From: Corynebacterium pacaense
GTDB taxonomy: Bacteria > Actinomycetota > Actinomycetes > Mycobacteriales > Mycobacteriaceae
Direction: 5' to 3'
Assembly: GCF_900169525.1 (NCBI RefSeq)
Contig: NZ_LT821239.1
Location: forward strand, 704,708-768,707
Length of the DNA stretch: 64,000 nucleotides
The notes beneath the pieces are model-generated. The model was not told where the DNA came from and did no database searches. It saw only the letters and a program-made list of their open reading frames with translations. Positions within the stretch are counted from its first letter, which is position 1. Each line of letters begins with the position of its first letter. Positions 18,159 to 26,262 of the stretch are shown here, one piece after another. The position numbers were made by a program, and so were the translations under genes.

Positions 18159-18227
18159 CCGTCTCTTATACCCATCTGACGCTGCCGACCCGCGCACACC
18201 CCCCCGAGGCGCGGGCCGTCCCATATT
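18159..18227. other. Nextera i5-side adapter read-through (artefact)
   Basis: Bases 18159-18190 follow CTGTCTCTTATACACATC and then TGACGCTGCCGACG with few mismatches, which is the Nextera read-through sequence. The next ~36 bases degrade toward the P5 tail (GCCGTCCCATATT resembles GCCGTATCATT). This insert is not genome, and bases up to about 18227 are suspect. Confidence 0.85.
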
Positions 18228-18365
18228 CTTCAGACTGTCGGGAGCCTGCAAAGGTTCCCTCCCCCTTCCGGAAGCCTTGTTGATCCTTCAACAAATTCGT
18301 GAGTTCTCCACAGGTGGGCCGGAGAATGATTGCCGCGGGCGCCGGCCCCGGCGAGAGTGTCGGTT

Positions 18366-18866
18366 ATGGGCAAAACGAACACTTCACAGGCGCTTCTCGT
18401 GGCCGTTGCGGATCCGGTCCTCCACCCGGAGGCGATGCACATCGCGGCGGCCACCGGCAGGCCGATCATCGACAGCACCTCCCCACAGGATCTGGCGCGA
18501 CATTTCACCCGCGTCTCCGCGGTGCTCATCGACGCCGAGATGGCGACGCTGATCGCCTCCGGACCGCCCCGGCCCCGACGCGAGCGAGTGTTCCTCCTCG
18601 GGTCCGACCCCGGCCCGATCGACTGGCAGTGCGCCATGGGTGTGCACGCGGAACAGGCACTGCTCCTGCCGGCGCAGGCCCCTGAACTTCTGGCGGCTCT
18701 GGGCAGGGAGAACTCCTCCACGGGTGGCGGGGGAGGCGGGGTGTGCATCCGCCGTCCTTTATACAGATCTCCGACCCCACGAAACCGTACTAGAACTCCT
18801 ATGCCGTCTTCTTCTTGTAAAAAAAAACTACTATCGTATAAAATACACCTGTTCGTGATCGCGTAG
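18366..18866 (+). CDS. ssd: Septum-site-determining protein Ssd (CpaE-like), N-terminal fragment
   Basis: Residues 1-126 (to 18743) are the N-terminal receiver-like half of an Ssd/CpaE protein, beginning MGKTNTSQALLVAVADPVLH and ending in a Gly-rich linker after RENSSTGG. Beyond 18743 the frame runs into adapter sequence and ends at an artefactual stop at 18866. Removing 199 bases (18744-18942) restores one frame with the fragment at 18940 to give a 357-residue protein, the expected length. In mycobacteria Ssd influences septum placement; here it heads a Tad locus. Confidence 0.8.
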   Translation: MGKTNTSQALLVAVADPVLHPEAMHIAAATGRPIIDSTSPQDLARHFTRVSAVLIDAEMATLIASGPPRPRRERVFLLGSDPGPIDWQCAMGVHAEQALLLPAQAPELLAALGRENSSTGGGGGGVCIRRPLYRSPTPRNRTRTPMPSSSCKKKLLSYKIHLFVIA

Positions 18867-18942
18867 ACATGTCCCACCTTTTAATATACCTATCTCTTCT
18901 CCAGATCTCCACGCCCACGAGAGGGGGGGGGGGGGGGGGGTG
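18744..18942. other. Nextera i7/P7 adapter insertion inside ssd (artefact)
   Basis: The stretch reads like the Nextera i7-side adapter: TATACAGATCTCCGACCCCAC, then the 8-mer CGTACTAG (recalled as index N702), then CCTATGCCGTCTTCTTCTTG (P7 tail) and an A-run. A second copy (CAGATCTCCACGCCCACGAGA) ends in an 18-G run (18923-18940), typical of two-colour sequencers reading past the insert. The flanks GGGGTG-TGCATC and GGGGTG-GGCATC are the same genomic bases read twice. Confidence 0.93.
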
Positions 18943-19638
18943 GGCATCGGGGTGCTCGGCGCCGTGGGCGGGGCGGGAGCGAGCGTGCTCGCGGTCGCGC
19001 TGGCGCGGCGCAAGGCGAGCGCGGGCCGGGCCGTGCTCATCGACGGAAGCCCGGTTTCGGGTGGTCTGGATCTGCTGGTGGGGGTGGAGGAACAACCCGG
19101 GGCGCGGTGGCCCGACCTGGATTTCGCCCGGGGCACGGTTCAGGCCGCGGATGTGCTCACCGCCCTGCCCGCCCACGCCGATGGACTCTGCGTCCTTTCC
19201 GCGGCCCGGTCCCCGGTGGCGGACACCTTCGCCCCGACCCCCGGGGACACGGCCGCCGCGGCGACCTGTCTGCGCTCCGCCGACGAACGGGTGGATGTGG
19301 TCGTCGACCTGCCTTCGGGACAGATAGTCCGGGATACCGTCGAGGTGCTCGACCATCTCGTCCTTGTGGTGCCCGCGGAGGTCAGGGCCGTGGCCGCGGC
19401 CGCTCAACTCAATCAGCGGCTCAGTGCCCTGCAGATGCCGGTATCGGTGGTGCTCCGCCACCGGGGATGGTCGGGGATGGAGGCCACCGAGGTCGAGGGG
19501 ATCATCGCGGCTCAGGTCGTCGCCGAGGTGGGTACGGTCTCCCGACTGCCCAGAACCGTGGAGATGCAGGGGCTGGGTGGAGCACTGCCCCGTGTCCTGG
19601 TCAACGCGGCCGATGCCATCGTGGCGGAGCTGTCATGA
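18940..19638 (+). CDS. ssd: Ssd/CpaE-like ATPase domain, C-terminal fragment
   Basis: This is the MinD/ParA-type half of Ssd (helicase/secretion-neighbourhood CpaE-like protein). The degenerate P-loop VLGAVGGAGASVLAVALA lacks the signature lysine pair, as in other Ssd proteins. Later motifs include VVVDLPSG and VLVVPAEVRA. The apparent GTG start at 18940 is created by the adapter insertion; the true gene starts at 18366. The stop overlaps the tadA ATG (19635) by four bases, so ssd-tadABC is one operon. Confidence 0.85.
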   Translation: MGIGVLGAVGGAGASVLAVALARRKASAGRAVLIDGSPVSGGLDLLVGVEEQPGARWPDLDFARGTVQAADVLTALPAHADGLCVLSAARSPVADTFAPTPGDTAAAATCLRSADERVDVVVDLPSGQIVRDTVEVLDHLVLVVPAEVRAVAAAAQLNQRLSALQMPVSVVLRHRGWSGMEATEVEGIIAAQVVAEVGTVSRLPRTVEMQGLGGALPRVLVNAADAIVAELS

Positions 19639-20765
19639 AGGTGGATGATCGTCTCGTTGAACGCGTGCAGCGGGTGGTGGCCGGATTCGGCACGGCACCC
19701 ACCGCCGCCGAGATTGCCCGGATAGTCCGGGAGGAGGCGGGGGTGATCAGCGATGAGCAGCTCGTCGAGGTGCTGCGCAGGCTGCGCAGCGATTCCGTCG
19801 GTGTCGGCCCGCTGGAGCCCCTGCTGTCGCTTCCCGGTGTCACCGATGTGCTGGTCAGCGGAGCCGGAAACGTCTGGATCGATCGCGGGTCGGGGCTCGA
19901 GAGGATGACCGTGGATCTGGGACCGGAGGTGGCGGTGCGACGACTGGCCACCCGGCTGGCGCTGTCCTGCGGGCGCAGGCTCGATGACGCCCAGCCCTTT
20001 GCGGACGGCAGGTTGTTCCGCGATGACGGCAGCGTGGTCCGGGTTCACGCGATCCTCGCCCCGCTGTCGGATTCGGGAACCTGCATCAGCCTGAGGGTGC
20101 TGCGCCAGGCGCGATTGACCCTCGAAGATCTGGTCGCAAGGGGAGCGGTGCCGCCGGAGATCACCGGGGTGCTGCACAGGGTGATCGAACACCGTGTGGC
20201 CTTCCTGATCGTCGGAGGCACCGGTTCGGGCAAGACAACGCTGCTCTCGGCGATGCTCGCGGCCATCCCGCACGACCAGCGGATCATCTGCATCGAGGAC
20301 ACCGCTGAGCTGCAGCCACCGCATCCCAACGTGGTCAGCCTTGTCTCACGCGCGGCCAACGTCGAGGGAGCGGGGGAGGTGAGCATGGCGGAACTCCTGC
20401 GTCAGTCCCTGCGGATGCGGCCGGATCGCATCGTCGTCGGCGAGATCCGGGGGGCGGAGGTGGTCGATCTGCTCGCGGCACTCAACACCGGCCATGAAGG
20501 CGGTGCGGGGACCGTCCATGCGAACTCGATCGCCGAGGTTCCCGCACGCATGGAGGCTCTCGCCGCACGCGGGGGCATCGATGCCCGGGCGCTGCACACC
20601 CAGCTTGCCGCCGCGCTGGAACTGGTGCTGGTGATGCGACACGGCGGATCGGGAAGGCACCTCGCGCAGATCGGGCTGCTGCACGGCAATCCGGTGGAGG
20701 CGAGGGTGGTGTGGGACCACCGCACCGGCTTCTGTGAGGAGGAGGTGCCCCCATGGCTCTGGTGA
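19635..20765 (+). CDS. tadA: TadA-family secretion ATPase
   Basis: A 376-residue CpaF/TadA-type ATPase (helicase/secretion-neighbourhood type). An N-terminal helical domain precedes the motor with Walker A GGTGSGKTT near residue 197, an Asp box CIEDTAEL, the Walker B-like RIVVGEIRG and a His box TGHEGGAGTVHANS. It should power assembly of the Flp-like fibre encoded downstream. The ATG overlaps the ssd stop, and its 3' end overlaps tadB by 13 bases. Confidence 0.92.
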   Translation: MKVDDRLVERVQRVVAGFGTAPTAAEIARIVREEAGVISDEQLVEVLRRLRSDSVGVGPLEPLLSLPGVTDVLVSGAGNVWIDRGSGLERMTVDLGPEVAVRRLATRLALSCGRRLDDAQPFADGRLFRDDGSVVRVHAILAPLSDSGTCISLRVLRQARLTLEDLVARGAVPPEITGVLHRVIEHRVAFLIVGGTGSGKTTLLSAMLAAIPHDQRIICIEDTAELQPPHPNVVSLVSRAANVEGAGEVSMAELLRQSLRMRPDRIVVGEIRGAEVVDLLAALNTGHEGGAGTVHANSIAEVPARMEALAARGGIDARALHTQLAAALELVLVMRHGGSGRHLAQIGLLHGNPVEARVVWDHRTGFCEEEVPPWLW

Positions 20766-21532
20766 CGCTGCTTCTGTCGCTGGCGTTCGCGGCACCCGCT
20801 CTCGCGCCGGGGCCCGCGCGCCGACTCACCGGGTCACGGCGCGGGAAGGCCGTGCCGGGACGGATGGTCGTCCTCCTGTGCCCCCTGATCACCGTCATCT
20901 TCGTGGCCACCGGACTACGGATCACCTCGGTGCTGGCGCTGATCATGGTCATCGCAGTGGCCGTGTGGCAGCTCAATCGGATCCGGGTGTCGCGCCGGGC
21001 GAACGCGCATTCCGCTGCTCTCGCCGCCTTCCTCGGGGTGTGCGCCGGCAACCTGCGCGCGGGCATGTCCATGCCCGGGGCCATGGACTGTGCGCTGGAT
21101 TCGGCGCAGCGGCACCGGGAACTCACCGGGGAGCTGTCGGTGGCCGCCCGCAGAGCGGCCACCGGAAGTGGGGGAGCTGAGGTGCTTATCGACGCCACCG
21201 ACGCCGACCTCAACCGCCTGGGCACCCTGTGGGAGGTCTCGGACCGCCACGGCATCCCGCTGGTCACCCTCCTCGAGCAGATGCGTCGACGCATCGACCT
21301 CCGGCTGCGGCACCGTCGGTCCACCATGGCAGCCCTCCAGGGGCCACAGGCCACGGCGATGGTGCTGACGGTTCTCCCGCTGGGAGGTGTGGCCATGGGA
21401 ACCGCCATGGGCGCCGACCCGCTCGGTGTGCTCCTCGGGGGTGGAATCGGTGGGCTGATGCTCGTCGGCGGGGTCGGCTGTGCGGCGGCGGGCTTCATCA
21501 TGACCCAGAAGATCCTGGAGGCGGCGACATGA
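20753..21532 (+). CDS. tadB: TadB-like inner-membrane protein
   Basis: A 259-residue type II/IV secretion F-domain protein. Hydrophobic segments lie at about residues 3-15, 43-75, 195-220 and 227-250. The cytoplasmic T2SSF core between them includes GVCAGNLRAGMSMPGAMD and TLLEQMRRRIDLRLRHRRS. It forms the membrane platform with TadC for TadA. It overlaps tadA and tadC, consistent with translational coupling. Confidence 0.85.
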   Translation: MALVTLLLSLAFAAPALAPGPARRLTGSRRGKAVPGRMVVLLCPLITVIFVATGLRITSVLALIMVIAVAVWQLNRIRVSRRANAHSAALAAFLGVCAGNLRAGMSMPGAMDCALDSAQRHRELTGELSVAARRAATGSGGAEVLIDATDADLNRLGTLWEVSDRHGIPLVTLLEQMRRRIDLRLRHRRSTMAALQGPQATAMVLTVLPLGGVAMGTAMGADPLGVLLGGGIGGLMLVGGVGCAAAGFIMTQKILEAAT

Positions 21533-22116
21533 GCCTGGCGGTACTCCTGGCAGCAATTGCCCTGTTCATCGGCCCCCCGGCACCCACATCGCGGCTGGGT
21601 GCCGGAAACGGCGGAAGCGCGCACCTGCGGATACGTGCAGGTCCATGGGCACGTTTCCGCAGCACCGACACCGGGGACCCGGTCGAGCTCGCCGGCGATA
21701 TCGATGTCTTCGCGGCGTGCCTCGATGCGGGGCTCGGCACCCGGGACTCGGCCGAGGTCGTGGCCCGGATGACGGGCGACCCGCACCGCGGGGCCTGGAT
21801 GTCGGCGGTAGCGCTGCTCGGCGTCGGGGTGCCGGCGGAGCGGGCGTTCACCGCCATGGAGGGCCGGGGCGGACTGGAGGAACTGGCTTCTCTGGCCACG
21901 GTCTCGGCCCGCTCCGGCAGCGCGTTCAGCGCAGGGTGTGTCCGGATCGCGGACACACTCCGAGCCGATGCCGCCGACCACCGCACCGCGGCCGCGGAAC
22001 GGGCCGGTGTCCTGATCGCCCTACCGCTGGCCACCTGCTTCCTTCCCGCCTTCATGATCCTCGGGCTGGCCCCGGTGATCCTGGGGCTGGGTTCGGATCT
22101 TCTGGCCAACCTTTAG
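21529..22116 (+). CDS. tadC: TadC-like inner-membrane protein
   Basis: A 195-residue F-domain protein, shorter than canonical TadC, as in other actinobacterial loci. A signal-like N-terminal helix is at residues 2-15, the F domain (DIDVFAACLDAGLGTRDSAEV) follows, and a strongly hydrophobic C-terminal helix starts near residue 160. It is the second platform subunit. Its ATG overlaps the tadB stop (ATGA). Confidence 0.82.
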   Translation: MSLAVLLAAIALFIGPPAPTSRLGAGNGGSAHLRIRAGPWARFRSTDTGDPVELAGDIDVFAACLDAGLGTRDSAEVVARMTGDPHRGAWMSAVALLGVGVPAERAFTAMEGRGGLEELASLATVSARSGSAFSAGCVRIADTLRADAADHRTAAAERAGVLIALPLATCFLPAFMILGLAPVILGLGSDLLANL

Positions 22117-22149
22117 AAGAACACACCACAACACATGAGGAGAAAAACA

Positions 22150-22341
22150 ATGACCACCAACTACCTGACCCGTACCCGACTCCTGCTCCGTCGTGACGAC
22201 GGCCTGACCACCATCGAATACGCTCTCGGCACTCTGGCCGCGGCCGCACTCGCCGCGGTGCTCTACACCGTGGTCAACAGTGACACGGTGGTGTCGGCCT
22301 TCGAGGGCATCATCGGTGACGCCCTGAGCGCCAGGCCCTGA
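22150..22341 (+). CDS. Flp-like pilin subunit (DUF4244)
   Basis: A 63-residue protein with a positively charged N-terminus, then DDGLTTIEYALGTLAAAALA, the Gly-x4-Glu signal and hydrophobic helix of Flp/DUF4244 pilins. Processing before the TTIEYA segment by a prepilin peptidase is expected, but no peptidase gene is visible here. The ATG at 22150 is chosen because GAGGAGAAA lies seven bases upstream; the ATG at 22135 would overlap that site. It is the probable fibre subunit of the ssd-tad operon. Confidence 0.82.
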   Translation: MTTNYLTRTRLLLRRDDGLTTIEYALGTLAAAALAAVLYTVVNSDTVVSAFEGIIGDALSARP

Positions 22342-22344
22342 GCC

Positions 22345-22677
22345 ATGGTCGCCGGATGCATCCGGGCCCGATGGCCGCCGCGCGGGCTGGACAATGACCG
22401 CGGATCGGTCACGGTGGAGGCGGCGCTGGCGCTGTCCGCGATGGTGGTGGTCTGTGCTCTGATCATCGCCTCGATGGCTACCATGCTCAGCTATCTCGTG
22501 GCCGTTGACACCGCGGGTGCAGCAGCCCGCGCGTACGCGATCGGGGAGGATTTCCATCCGCCGCGCGGCGGGGTGAACGTATCCGAATCTGAGGGATTGG
22601 TCACCGTGCGGGCCAGTGTGCCCTCGCCCTTCGGGGTGGTGAGCGCCGATGCCGTGTTTCCGAGCGAAACCCGTTGA
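22345..22677 (+). CDS. TadE-like pseudopilin
   Basis: A 110-residue protein. A basic N-terminus is followed by DRGSVTVEAALALSAMVVVC, the TadE signature in which Glu follows a short charged leader. The C-terminal 50 residues form a small extracytoplasmic domain. It is likely a minor pseudopilin of the Tad machine. The stop lies within the next gene, which starts 29 bases earlier in another frame. Confidence 0.8.
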   Translation: MVAGCIRARWPPRGLDNDRGSVTVEAALALSAMVVVCALIIASMATMLSYLVAVDTAGAAARAYAIGEDFHPPRGGVNVSESEGLVTVRASVPSPFGVVSADAVFPSETR

Positions 22678-22999
22678 CCTCCGCGGCGACCGTGGCTACG
22701 CTACGGTTGCCGCCGCCGGGTTCTCCGCGGCCCTGGTGTCGATGCTGGCGATCGCGGCCCTCCAGATGTCCGCACTGGTGGCGCGCGAGCAGGCCCAGGT
22801 CGCCGCGGATCTCGCGGCGGTCGCTGGGGCGGGGGCCCTGGCTGCGGGTGTCACCGCGGAGCACGCCTGTGGCACCGCGCGGGAGACCGCAGAATTCAAC
22901 GGTGCCGAACTCCGGTCGTGCGCCGTGGAGGCGGAGGATCTCATCGTGGCCGCGCAGGTACGCGGAAGATCAGCGGGGGCCCGCGCCGGGCCCCTGTGA
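22649..22999 (+). CDS. TadE/TadG-like minor component (Rv3654c-like)
   Basis: A 116-residue protein matching the helicase/secretion-neighbourhood TadE-like group. GDRGYATVAAAGFSAALVSM begins the single membrane helix, and QVAADLAAVAGAGALA follows, a stretch common in TadG/Flp-associated proteins. The rest is a short Cys-containing domain. It overlaps the TadE gene by 29 bases and the convergent helicase gene by 30 bases. Confidence 0.72.
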   Translation: MPCFRAKPVDLRGDRGYATVAAAGFSAALVSMLAIAALQMSALVAREQAQVAADLAAVAGAGALAAGVTAEHACGTARETAEFNGAELRSCAVEAEDLIVAAQVRGRSAGARAGPL

Positions 23000-25351
23000 A
23001 CCGAGGAGGGTGACCATGGCGCCGAGGACTGCGACGGCACCCGCCTTGTCCAGCGGGTTGTTGCCGTTTCCGCACTTCGGGGACTGCACGCAGCTCGGGC
23101 ACCCCGACTCGCAGGTGCAGCTGCGCACGGCTTCGAAGGTGGCCTCCATCCATTCGGTGAAGCGGTGGAAACCGCAGTCGGCGAACCCCGCGCCACCGTC
23201 CATGCCGTCATAGACGAACACGGTGGGCAGGCCGGTCTCATGATGGAGTGCCGTGGATACCCCGCCGATATCCCAGCGATCGCAGGTGGCCAGCAGTGGC
23301 AGCATGCCGATGGCGGCGTGTTCGGCGGCGTGGAGCGAACCCGGAATCCGGTCGGCGGTGATACCCATCGCGGTCAGGGCCAGGGGATCGATGGTGTAGG
23401 CGACCGCGCGGGTGTTGAGTACCTGAGCAGGCAGGAACAGCGGGGTGGAGTCGAGGGTGGTGCCGTCGAGAAGCCTGGTCACGTAGCCGGTGACACGGTC
23501 GGTGACCTCCACGTCGACGTTGGCCACCCAGAGCCCGCCACCCGGGGTGAAACTCCGCTGGTCAACGGGGTCGCCGGTGATCCGGATATCCGTCTGGCTC
23601 CGGGCGTAGGTGGTGTAGTCGGGAACGTCGGGTCGTGCCAGGGCGAGCTGCTCGTCGAGATCGAGCTCCTCGATGACAAAGGACTGCCCCTGGTGCAGGT
23701 GGACCGCACCCGGGTGGACCTGGGCCATGGCGCGGGCGGAGTCTATGGTGCCCAGCAGGCGGCCGTCGCTGAGATCGACGATCATGAACTCGGATCCGGA
23801 GCCAGCGCGGAGGCTGACGCGCTGGTGGGCGTTGTCGGGGGTGGGCCGATCCGGGTCGTCTGAGGCGGTGTGGACGGCGAACCATCCCCGGGCACGGCGA
23901 CGCAGCAGGCCTGATGCGGTCAGCTCCTCGACAACGCGCTGTGCACCGAATGCGTCGACCTCCGCCGGGGTCAGTGGCTTCTCCACGGCGGCACAGTAGA
24001 GGTGGTTGCGCAGCACATGGGGGTTTGTGGGGTCGAAGACCGCGGCCTCCACCGGCTTGTCCAGCAGCGCGGCCGGATGGTGGACCAGGTAGGTGTCCAT
24101 GGGTTCATCGCGGGCGACAAGGACCACCAGCGAACCCTGACCGCGCCGGCCCGCGCGGCCGGCCTGCTGCCAGAAACTGGCCACGGTTCCCGGGAATCCC
24201 GCGGTGACCACCGCATCGAGGCCCCCGACGTCGATGCCGAGCTCCAGGGCGTTCGTCGAGGCCACGCCGAGCAGGCGGCCGTCGTCAAGCATCTTCTCCA
24301 GCTTCCGCCGGTCCTCCGCGAGGTAGCCCGCGCGGTAGGAGGCGACGCGGCGGCTGAAATCGGGGCGGCCGAGAAGCTCGAGTTCCTCCCGCGCGCGCAG
24401 CGCGACGATCTCCGCCTGCCGGCGCGAGCGGACGAAGGTCAGTGTCCGCGCGCCCTCTGCAATCAGCGTTCCCATGATCCGTGCGGATTCAGTGCTCGCC
24501 GCACGGCGCACCGGCGCACCGTTCTCACCCTCCACACCCTCGAGGAAGCCCGGCTCCCACAGCATCACGGTGCGTTCGCCGGTGGGTGCTCCGTCACTGG
24601 TCACCTCGACCACGGGGGCACCGATCAGGCGCGAGGCATGCACCGCGGGTTCGGAACTGGTCGCGGATGCGAGCACCACCGTGGGGTGGGATCCGTAGAA
24701 GTCCGCGATGCGCAGCAGCCGACGCAGCACCAGGGAGACATTCGCGCCGAACACGCCGCGGTAGGCATGGCATTCATCCACGACGATGAACCTCAGGTGG
24801 CGCAGAATCCTCGCCCACCGTTGGTGCTGGGCCAGGAGGGAGGAGTGGACCATGTCCGGGTTGGTGAAGATGTACCTGCTGAGATCGCGGATCCCCGCGC
24901 GCGCCTCGGTGGGGGTGTCACCATCATAGGGTGCGGGGTGGACACCCGCCCCGCGCAGTTCCGGGGTGGCGGCAACCAGGGCGGACGTTGCCAGCAGCTG
25001 GTCCGAGCCCAGCGCCTTGGTGGGGGTGAGGTAGAGGGCGCAGGCCGTGGGGTCGGTGGCCAGGGTGGACAGCACCGGCAGCTGGTAGCCGAGGGATTTT
25101 CCCGAGGAGGTTCCCGTTGCCACCACGACGTGCTCGCCCGCCCACGCGTGTTCGGCGGTGTCCACCTGATGGCCAAAGAGCTTGTCGACGCCGCCTCCCC
25201 GCACGGCGGACACCAGCCCGGGGGGGACCCACCGCGGCCACGGGGCGAAGGTCGCCCTCTCCGCGGGGAGGGTAACCAGATGGGTCAGCGTTGATTCGGG
25301 GTATCTCCGGGTGATGATATCGGCCAGTTCTTCGCCGAAAGCGCGCTGCAT
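22970..25351 (-). CDS. DECH-box ATP-dependent helicase (YprA/MrfA-like)
   Basis: A 793-residue SF2 helicase of the helicase/secretion-neighbourhood DECH type. Motif I is TGTSSGKSLGYQLP near residue 82; motif II is VVDECHAYRG; motif III is LASATS; motif VI is QQAGRAGRRGQGS. The C-terminal DUF1998-like domain carries four cysteines in CTCESGCPSCVQSPKCGNG, which bind zinc. Relatives such as MrfA repair mitomycin-type DNA damage. It is convergent with the Tad operon and shares its last 30 bases with the Tad gene end. Confidence 0.88.
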   Translation of the reverse strand: MQRAFGEELADIITRRYPESTLTHLVTLPAERATFAPWPRWVPPGLVSAVRGGGVDKLFGHQVDTAEHAWAGEHVVVATGTSSGKSLGYQLPVLSTLATDPTACALYLTPTKALGSDQLLATSALVAATPELRGAGVHPAPYDGDTPTEARAGIRDLSRYIFTNPDMVHSSLLAQHQRWARILRHLRFIVVDECHAYRGVFGANVSLVLRRLLRIADFYGSHPTVVLASATSSEPAVHASRLIGAPVVEVTSDGAPTGERTVMLWEPGFLEGVEGENGAPVRRAASTESARIMGTLIAEGARTLTFVRSRRQAEIVALRAREELELLGRPDFSRRVASYRAGYLAEDRRKLEKMLDDGRLLGVASTNALELGIDVGGLDAVVTAGFPGTVASFWQQAGRAGRRGQGSLVVLVARDEPMDTYLVHHPAALLDKPVEAAVFDPTNPHVLRNHLYCAAVEKPLTPAEVDAFGAQRVVEELTASGLLRRRARGWFAVHTASDDPDRPTPDNAHQRVSLRAGSGSEFMIVDLSDGRLLGTIDSARAMAQVHPGAVHLHQGQSFVIEELDLDEQLALARPDVPDYTTYARSQTDIRITGDPVDQRSFTPGGGLWVANVDVEVTDRVTGYVTRLLDGTTLDSTPLFLPAQVLNTRAVAYTIDPLALTAMGITADRIPGSLHAAEHAAIGMLPLLATCDRWDIGGVSTALHHETGLPTVFVYDGMDGGAGFADCGFHRFTEWMEATFEAVRSCTCESGCPSCVQSPKCGNGNNPLDKAGAVAVLGAMVTLLGSQGPGAGPR

Positions 25352-25637
25352 CTTCTGGAAAACCCCCTCGTTCTAGGTTTATTTGAACGCTTTGACCTGC
25401 GCAAACAGAATAAGATTGCTACAAGACTATCCTTTGTGGGCTAAACGTGACACACTGGTACCCAGGTCGCAGTTTCAGTGCGCAGTGTCTAGACGCTCGC
25501 AAGGATAGACGCGGGCGTTCAGCACGTAATACTGCTGGCGTTCGAGCAACAACGGCCAGATGTCACCGTTCATGTATCCGTACGTGGCCGGGGATGTCGA
25601 ACCCGGTAGTATTTTCCAATCAGTAAAGGTAACACAA
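25352..25637. promoter_or_regulatory. Divergent promoter region, helicase and cspA
   Basis: No gene is seen in this gap of nearly 290 bases. A TAGTAT hexamer at 25607-25612 is a plausible cspA -10, giving a leader of about 20 bases with AAAGG at 25624-25628. The helicase promoter should lie in the left part, but I cannot place it securely. Confidence 0.35.
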
Positions 25638-25841
25638 ATGGCACAGGGCACTGTTAAGTGGTTCAACCCGGAGAAGGGCTTTGGCTTCATCGCTCCTTCC
25701 GATGGATCCGCTGACGTTTTCGTCCACTACTCCGAGATCCAGGGCAACGGCTTCCGTACCCTCGAGGAGAACCAGCTCGTCGAGTTCGAAATCGGCGAGG
25801 GCGCCAAGGGCCTCCAGGCTCAGGCAGTCCGCGCAGTCTAA
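25638..25841 (+). CDS. cspA: Cold-shock protein CspA
   Basis: A 67-residue single-domain OB-fold RNA chaperone. RNP1 KGFGFI (about 15-20) and RNP2 VFVHYS (about 28-33) are intact. It starts [17 protein letters not shown], the standard csp start. It melts mRNA structure during cold or growth transitions. It is monocistronic, ending at a strong terminator at 25861. Confidence 0.95.
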   Translation: MAQGTVKWFNPEKGFGFIAPSDGSADVFVHYSEIQGNGFRTLEENQLVEFEIGEGAKGLQAQAVRAV

Positions 25842-25860
25842 CTGCAGCTGGCTTAACTTA

Positions 25861-25900
25861 AAGCCGGTCACCCCCGTAAACAGGGGTGGCCGGTTTTTTC
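25861..25900 (+). terminator. Rho-independent terminator of cspA
   Basis: CCGGTCACCCC pairs with GGGGTGGCCGG (one G-T pair) around GTAAACA, followed directly by TTTTTTC. Confidence 0.9.
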
Positions 25901-26262
25901 ATGCCATGGCACCGTGCCACGGATGGTGGAGTCCATACCGGCGGCCAGGCCCCGACACACCGGTAGTGGGCATCGTTGCGCAGGAGACCTTATTACTACT
26001 GTGTACCGTGTATGGGGTAGTCGATGCGGCGGGCTCCGCAGCGCCCCACGGCGATGCCAACGAGCACGGCTTTTGGTGTGATGGCACCGCCGGATTCAGA
26101 GAAGGCACCACCCGTGTGGTTATGCTTTCCACTACTGAACGTTCTAGTCTTCACATAAAGTGATGCGAGGATTGGGGCCGCAGAGGTTACCGCGTAGGTT
26201 ATCGCAGAGGTTTTTGGAAGTATTCGGACAGCATCAGCAGTCAACGAGAGGGAAGCATCCCC
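25901..26262. promoter_or_regulatory. Long leader region upstream of topA
   Basis: These 362 bases contain no supported gene. Near the right end, three tandem 12-base units lie at 26179-26190, 26191-26202 and 26203-26214 (CGCAGAGGTTAC, CGCGTAGGTTAT, CGCAGAGGTTTT). GAGAGGGAAG at 26246-26255 is the topA ribosome site. Confidence 0.4.

Noticed and set aside
18721..18940. New A/T-rich or poly-G genetic element in the ssd region
   Set aside because: Both adapter arms, an index and a P7 tail are recognisable, so it is sequencing adapter, not biology.
24002..25294. 430-codon plus-strand frame antisense to the helicase
   Set aside because: Antisense shadow of a clearly coding DECH helicase with all motifs intact on the minus strand.
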